Shown here: piece after piece, positions 31,894-35,984 of the stretch
How positions within the stretch are numbered: the stretch's first letter is position 1
Layout: each line of letters opens with the position of its first letter
Program-made: the position numbers and the translations under genes
From: Planctomycetaceae bacterium
GTDB lineage: Bacteria > Planctomycetota > Planctomycetia > Planctomycetales > Planctomycetaceae
DNA: 35,984 bases
Direction: 5' to 3'
Assembly (NCBI GenBank): GCA_009691905.1
Contig: SIAF01000008.1
Span: forward strand, 1 to 35,984
The notes under the pieces: model-generated
Told to the model about the DNA's origin: nothing
Databases searched by the model: none
The model's input: only the letters and a program-made list of their open reading frames with translations

Positions 31894-32907
31894 TCAGGGC
31901 ACAAACGTATAAACCCCGTGGTTGGTTTCGGCGATGCGGCGGAGCAGCGATTCGCCCTTGGCATCTCCCAGGCAAAAGGTGTGAATCGCCACGCCACGCG
32001 TATTCTCGCGGGCGATGGCGTCCAGAGCTTTATCGCTGAAACTGCCGTCCGTCAACAGGTAGATCAGATCGGGCTTGAGGCGAAACGCGTGGGCGATTGC
32101 ATCGTGCGGGTCAGTGTCGCCTCCCCCCTGGACTTTGACCACCCATTCGAGGTATTTGCGCTTGTTCTGCAAGCTGGCGCGCTGCAGCGTTCGGGCGGGC
32201 ATCGGCACCGCCACCGAGTTGAAAAAGATCACGAAAAACTCGTGCGACTCGGGCAGCCCGCCGATCGAGCGGACCAGTTCAATTTTCAATCGCTCGAACC
32301 GGTTGCGGGCCTGGCTGTCGCGCTCTTGCATGCTGCCCGAGCAATCGAGCACGTAGACGAACCGGGTCGCGTTGCCGCTGGAATGGAACAGCGATTCTCC
32401 TTGGCCGGCACCGATGCCGTCGCCAATGCCGTCACCGATGCCGGTTCCCAATCCACGACCCAATGCCCTGGCGATCTTGGCGCCGAGTATGGTTTGCGCC
32501 AACTCCTGTGCCGATGGCAGGCCGGGGTCGAGTTCGAGTGCCGAATGGACGTTGGAATCGGTTAGAGCGAGCGACGCGGCCGGTTCCATCACGACCGGGA
32601 CCGTCTCTGGCGGCAGGGGCATCCCCGATCTCGATCCACTGGGGTTCGCCGACTCCCCGACACTCGTCAGCGGGAGATGCTCCAGAGTCTGGGACGGCTG
32701 CTCGTCGGTCAACGACAGATCGACTTCCGCCGACGGCAAATCGCCCGAATGCGAAATGACCAGCGCCGCCAGCAGCAAACCGGCAGCCGCATGCAAACCG
32801 GCCGAGGCGACAAAGGCTCCCCGGCCTCCGGCCAACGACAGCCACGGTCGAATCGGGTTAATCCCGAGTCGACAACCACGGATAAGAGAATTGAGGATCG
32901 TGACCAT
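31894..32907 (-). CDS. vWA-domain protein with membrane anchor and Gly-rich linker
   Basis: 337 aa. A membrane helix near the N-terminus (about 33-52) is followed by a low-complexity stretch and a Gly repeat (GTGIGDGIGDGIGAGQG, 154-170). The C-terminal von Willebrand A domain (about 180-335) has the metal-ion site DCSGSM (Asp188, Ser190, Ser192), a GGGDTDP turn bearing the MIDAS Thr, and LLTDGSFSD. The MIDAS therefore looks complete. vWA proteins mediate metal-dependent binding; planctomycetes hold many. The partner is unknown. The ribosome binding site GAGGGG is well placed before the ATG at 32907. It is divergent from the DUF393 gene. Confidence 0.85.
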   Translation of the reverse strand: MVTILNSLIRGCRLGINPIRPWLSLAGGRGAFVASAGLHAAAGLLLAALVISHSGDLPSAEVDLSLTDEQPSQTLEHLPLTSVGESANPSGSRSGMPLPPETVPVVMEPAASLALTDSNVHSALELDPGLPSAQELAQTILGAKIARALGRGLGTGIGDGIGDGIGAGQGESLFHSSGNATRFVYVLDCSGSMQERDSQARNRFERLKIELVRSIGGLPESHEFFVIFFNSVAVPMPARTLQRASLQNKRKYLEWVVKVQGGGDTDPHDAIAHAFRLKPDLIYLLTDGSFSDKALDAIARENTRGVAIHTFCLGDAKGESLLRRIAETNHGVYTFVP

Positions 32908-33147
32908 GCCATCCCCTCAACGAATTCGCCGCAGCGACCTGTTGAGCCTACCAGTCTGCTCCCGTGAAGGCAAATCAAAGCCGGGTGTGAGGCCGCCGAA
33001 AAAATGCAATCGGGCAGACGGGTCTGCCACGCCGGCAGATTGGGAAAAATTGACCGGGCTTGCCTTGCGGCCCCTGGCCGGCATAACGTGAATCGAGGCC
33101 TTCGAACCGATTCGGGCTTTTTGTGGTTTTTCGATTTCAACCAACCG

Positions 33148-33639
33148 ATGACGCTCGAATCATCAACACCCGGACTCGTTCCTGCCGGATCTGAGAAGGC
33201 CCGCACGAGCTGGTCTGCCGACGGGGCGCGACCATTAATTGTAGCCGAATCGCCGGTGATTTTTTTCGACGGCATCTGCGGACTATGCGATCGGTGGGTC
33301 GATTTCGTCCTCAAGCACGACCGGCGGCGGCTGTTCCGCTTCGCCACGTTGCAGGGGGAGACCGCCCGCGAGTGGCTGCAGATCGCCCCCGATCAGCCGC
33401 TGAGCTCGGTCGTGCTGGTGGACGACCAGGGAGCGCATTTGAAGTCAGATGCCATCGGCCGCATGCTGACGCGGCTGGGAGGGCTGTGGACGGTTCCGGG
33501 TTGGCTGCTGCGGTGCATCCCCCGCCCCTTACGAAACTGGGGCTACGATCTGGTCGCCCGACACCGTTACCGCTGGTTCGGGAAGAAAGAAACCTGCCGT
33601 CTGCCGACTCCCGACGAACGCTCGCGGTTTTTGCCGTGA
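33148..33639 (+). CDS. DUF393 (DCC family) thiol-disulfide oxidoreductase-like protein
   Basis: 163 aa. The DCC family signature FFDGICGLCDRWVDFVLKHD is at residues 39-58, with a thioredoxin-like CxxC at Cys44 and Cys47 and the preceding conserved Asp41. The rest (FATLQGETAREWL, SDAIGRMLTRLGG, YDLVARHRYRWFG) follows the family to its end. Predicted thioredoxin-like fold, probably redox-active; substrate unknown. The ATG at 33148 is chosen over an upstream one at 33004, because the family begins shortly before the motif. It is convergent with the deacetylase gene; the two stops are 2 bp apart. Confidence 0.9.
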   Translation: MTLESSTPGLVPAGSEKARTSWSADGARPLIVAESPVIFFDGICGLCDRWVDFVLKHDRRRLFRFATLQGETAREWLQIAPDQPLSSVVLVDDQGAHLKSDAIGRMLTRLGGLWTVPGWLLRCIPRPLRNWGYDLVARHRYRWFGKKETCRLPTPDERSRFLP

Positions 33640-33641
33640 GA

Positions 33642-34703
33642 CTACGCGGCGGCGCGACGCAGCCCTGGGGGGGCGAGTTCGGCAAGTCGCCCGAGGTCGA
33701 TTTGCTGATTGAACAGCACATCGACCAGCTCGGGCGAGGTGAGACACTGCAATTCCTGCGGGCGCAAGGCGGCGAGGGGGTCGTCCCAACCATCGGCGTT
33801 CGACCTGGTTTCGCCGGTCGTCGTCTCGCCGGGATGGACGCCGATTTCGGTCAGCCCGCCGGCGGTCGAGTCGATGAACTGCCGCAGCACATTCAAGTCG
33901 ATGCGGCCGGCATGGGCCGTTCCGAAAAACGCATCGGGGTACCCGACTGCGGCCCGCCGCATTCGCATCAGGAAGTCGAAAGCGAACAGCCGCTTGACCT
34001 GAGCCAGGCACCAGTCGGCCGGTTGAAAACGGTGCCGCATTGTCGTACGCGTTAACCCTCGCTCCCAGGCCACACGGACGGTGCCGATTCGATATTGCTC
34101 AAGCAGTTGGGGCATCAGTCCGGCAACCACGGGCAGCATCTCGACGTACTGATGTCCGTTGAGATGCGTGGGAACGGCCCCGTGCTCCAGCACCCGTTCG
34201 ATCTGCGCCGCAAGCTCGTCGCGGATAGCCAGGCGAGCGCGCGCACAAACCGCGATCAGCCGCGGCAACAGCGAAAACACGCTAAGAAACCGCCCGTTGG
34301 CATCGAGCAGCCCCGCGGGAAATCGTCGGCCGGTGACGGGACGCCCCTGCGTCAGGTTGAGATGCACCCCCAGATCGAAGGGCTGCCCGCACTCTCCCAG
34401 GCGATTGCGGTTCGCCGCCGAAGGCAATCGGCCCGTCTGCTGCAGCCGACTCAAATCCCGCCAGGCGTCCAGTGCCGACAGCAGGGCGGGCGCATTTGCC
34501 AGAACCGACGTGCTCGTCAGAAGCCCGTTCAAAAATCCGGCCAGAATGCCCTGATTGACGGCAAGGTTCATGCCGAAATCGTCGGCATGCAGTACGAGGC
34601 GTCGTCCGACCGGCGAACGGTTAGGGCAACGGGCATTTGAGGGAAAAGGTTTCAAGCGATCGCAGCAGCAGGGGAAAGTCGTGGGATCATCGAGTGACAA
34701 CAA
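33642..34703 (-). CDS. ChbG/HpnK (YdjC-type) carbohydrate deacetylase
   Basis: 353 aa. YdjC-like proteins remove acetyl groups from N-acetylated sugars using a divalent metal. Motifs: RLVLHADDFGMNLAVNQGI (Asp41, Asp42), FDLGVHLNLTQGRPV, THLNGHQYVEMLP and the C-terminal EIGVHPGE. All conserved Asp and His are present, so it should be active. Relatives deacetylate chito-oligosaccharides (ChbG), hopanoid-linked GlcNAc (HpnK) or undecaprenyl-phosphate GalNAc (NaxD). The glycosyltransferase gene lies 63 bp upstream on the same strand. Start unclear: no ATG occurs before the Asp motif; TTG at 34703 is used, TTG at 34655 is an alternative. Confidence 0.88.
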   Translation of the reverse strand: MLSLDDPTTFPCCCDRLKPFPSNARCPNRSPVGRRLVLHADDFGMNLAVNQGILAGFLNGLLTSTSVLANAPALLSALDAWRDLSRLQQTGRLPSAANRNRLGECGQPFDLGVHLNLTQGRPVTGRRFPAGLLDANGRFLSVFSLLPRLIAVCARARLAIRDELAAQIERVLEHGAVPTHLNGHQYVEMLPVVAGLMPQLLEQYRIGTVRVAWERGLTRTTMRHRFQPADWCLAQVKRLFAFDFLMRMRRAAVGYPDAFFGTAHAGRIDLNVLRQFIDSTAGGLTEIGVHPGETTTGETRSNADGWDDPLAALRPQELQCLTSPELVDVLFNQQIDLGRLAELAPPGLRRAAA

Positions 34704-34766
34704 TTCGGCAGTGCGGTTAGTTCGAAAAACTCAACAGGCTGCTAAGCGATTATCGCCCGTCGCCGA

Positions 34767-35708
34767 TCATGCCGCGGCGTGGGCCGGTTCAACCGTCGCC
34801 GACTCGATCAAAATCGGCGGCACCGCTCCGTCGAGCACATACTCGCCCCCCAATGCCCGCCGCCGGACGCGGGACACGTCGAGCAACATCGGCAGGGCGT
34901 GCCGCGACAATGAAATCGTCGAAGCGTACTCGTTGATCAGCGTCACCGGAATGCGGCGGAAAGGGAGTTCCAGGCGATGCGTCAGGTACACCACTTCGGC
35001 GTCGAACGCAAAACCGTCGATCGTGGTCCGGGTGAAGATCTCCAGCGCCGCGCGGCGGCTGAAGACTTTCAGCCCACATTGCGTGTCGGTGATCTGGCTC
35101 GACACGAGCCGCCGGACAATGCTGCGAAACACCAGCGTCGCCACCGTGCGCATCAGGCGGCGCGGCGCGAGCACGGCCGACTCGCGCAGGTCGCGGGCGC
35201 CGAACACCACCTGGCAATCGCCCGCAGCAATCGCTCGATACCCGGTCTTGAGTCCATCGAGATCGTAAGGCAGATCGGCGTCGGTAAAGGCGATCGCCTT
35301 CCCGGTGGCATGAATCATGCCATTTCGCACGGCGGCCCCTTTGCCGCGGTTGGCTTGCGAAATCGTCGAAAAGCGGGCACCGCGTCCGTCGGTCAATTGA
35401 GCCGTCCGATCGCGGCTGCCGTCATCGACGACGAGCACCCGGTAGTCGATGCCCCAGCGATTGAGATAGTCTGCTAACCCGTCGAGGGTCGCGGGGAGAC
35501 GCTGTTCTTCGTTATACGCCGGCACGACGACGGTCAATTCGTGATCGGACGCCGGAAACCGCCGCGCGAAACGGACGACGTTGTTCGCCGTTTCCGCAGC
35601 CAGCACCTCGAAATGCGGGCGGGGCGCCGAAATGTGAGCGGGAGACGCGACCGACCCGGCGTCGTGCCGGGGGTGCCGCGGCGCATCCTGCGGTTCGGTT
35701 GCCTTCAT
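34767..35708 (-). CDS. Family 2 glycosyltransferase, polyprenyl-phosphate type (DPM1/ALG5-like)
   Basis: 313 aa. GT2 fold with LTVVVPAYNEEQRLPATLDG, VLVVDDGSRDRT, GKGAAVRNGM and the metal-binding FTDADLPYDLDGL; TDTQCGLKVF and FDAEVVYL are typical of enzymes that transfer a sugar onto dolichyl or polyprenyl phosphate. No membrane helix is seen, so it should work at the cytoplasmic membrane face as a peripheral protein. The first 55 residues are Pro/His-rich and look disordered. The ATG at 35708 has AAAGG six nt upstream. It probably heads a two-gene unit with the deacetylase, which suggests a lipid-linked amino sugar as product. Sugar donor not determinable. Confidence 0.88.
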   Translation of the reverse strand: MKATEPQDAPRHPRHDAGSVASPAHISAPRPHFEVLAAETANNVVRFARRFPASDHELTVVVPAYNEEQRLPATLDGLADYLNRWGIDYRVLVVDDGSRDRTAQLTDGRGARFSTISQANRGKGAAVRNGMIHATGKAIAFTDADLPYDLDGLKTGYRAIAAGDCQVVFGARDLRESAVLAPRRLMRTVATLVFRSIVRRLVSSQITDTQCGLKVFSRRAALEIFTRTTIDGFAFDAEVVYLTHRLELPFRRIPVTLINEYASTISLSRHALPMLLDVSRVRRRALGGEYVLDGAVPPILIESATVEPAHAAA

Positions 35709-35822
35709 GGCAGCCTTTCGATGGGGACGGGCGGTCGGATAAGGATGTGGCGGCGGACCGTACACGAAAGTGCATTTCGAGTCAACGTCTTTCGCGACAA
35801 TGGGATGGGAGCCAAGACGAGC

Positions 35823-35832
35823 GGGGGGGGGG
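35823..35832 (+). repeat. Homopolymer run of ten G
   Basis: Ten consecutive G lie between the glycosyltransferase gene and the transposase remnant. Just beside it, GTAAC...GTTAC (35834-35851) forms a small dyad that may belong to the end of the insertion element. Confidence 0.6.
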
Positions 35833-35864
35833 CGTAACCCCTCGTTGTTACACACATCTTTGAG

Positions 35865-35984
35865 TTATCCATCATCGCCGGGGCCAAAGGTCTCCCAGCA
35901 GAGGGCCATGTCGTGCATTCGTTGCAGTCCCTTCCAGATCGTTTCGGCTCCGGGTTCGTCCGAACGGGGGCGGTTCACATAGCC
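35865..35984 (-). mobile_element. 3' end of a probable IS4-type transposase gene (partial)
   Basis: On the minus strand an open frame enters from the right edge and ends at TAA (35865-35867), giving 39 residues: GYVNRPRSDEPGAETIWKGL then QRMHDMALCWETFGPGDDG. The pattern 'GY/F-x-N/GR-x4-EPG-x3-IW-x-GLQR-x-D' followed by a short tail resembles the C-terminus of IS4-family transposases, based on memory of the family, not a search. The rest of the gene is outside the window, so it cannot be judged intact or decayed. Element end and target-site duplication were not identified. Confidence 0.5.

Noticed and set aside
33642-35708. Deacetylase and glycosyltransferase as hopanoid genes hpnK and hpnI
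   Set aside because: The glycosyltransferase is DPM1/ALG5-like with no membrane helices, unlike HpnI, and no other hpn gene is in the window. The MMPL exporter is too distant to count as linkage.
1-35984. CRISPR arrays, tRNA or rRNA genes
   Set aside because: No regularly spaced direct repeats and no recognisable tRNA or rRNA sequence were seen on either strand by eye.

Overview
The window reads as chromosomal DNA of a planctomycete (Planctomycetota). GC content is high and third codon positions are strongly GC-rich. Several families are planctomycete hallmarks: a Tat-exported DUF1501 protein, a DUF1559 pseudopilin-like protein with the H-X9-DG motif, short Cys-rich secreted proteins, a vWA protein with a Gly-rich linker, and a YceI/EF-hand lipoprotein. 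No rRNA, tRNA or CRISPR array was recognised. The assignment rests on gene content read by eye, not on a database search.

Layout. (1) 1-5967: a 136-bp two-block inverted repeat, then the complete imuA-imuB-dnaE2 mutagenic translesion-synthesis cassette. (2) 5971-9258: a REP-like hairpin, a small diacylglycerol/undecaprenol kinase behind a strong extended -10, a DUF1501 protein and a membrane-anchored SGNH-hydrolase-like protein. (3) 9388-13245, minus strand: a secreted protein with two AhpD/CMD-like domains, a small lipoprotein, a DUF1559 protein and a small Cys-rich secreted protein. (4) 13475-19885, minus strand: a thioester-reductase-like SDR with a C-terminal SCP2-like region, an MMPL/RND exporter, a polytopic membrane protein and a YceI/EF-hand lipoprotein. 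(5) 20191-21837, minus: a SulP-STAS anion transporter, divergent from (6) 22126-26374: argJ and putA only 25 bp apart. (7) 26658-31818: a small HExxH protein (minus), then a HAD hydrolase, a lipid kinase, kdsA and a lipoprotein (plus). (8) 31894-35708: a vWA protein (minus), a DUF393 thiol oxidoreductase (plus), a ChbG/YdjC-type deacetylase and a family 2 glycosyltransferase (minus). (9) The right edge holds the 3' end of a probable IS4-type transposase.

How the genes may work together. The left block is a textbook DNA-damage mutasome. Much of the rest concerns the cell envelope: a DgkA-type and a YegS-type lipid kinase, kdsA for Kdo in LPS, a polyprenyl-phosphate-type glycosyltransferase next to a carbohydrate deacetylase (suggesting a lipid-linked amino sugar), an RND exporter beside a reductase/SCP2 fusion (suggesting lipid synthesis or export), and several lipoproteins. 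argJ and putA link glutamate, arginine and proline metabolism. Intergenic spaces contain several unrelated inverted repeats, which are the main non-coding structure seen.
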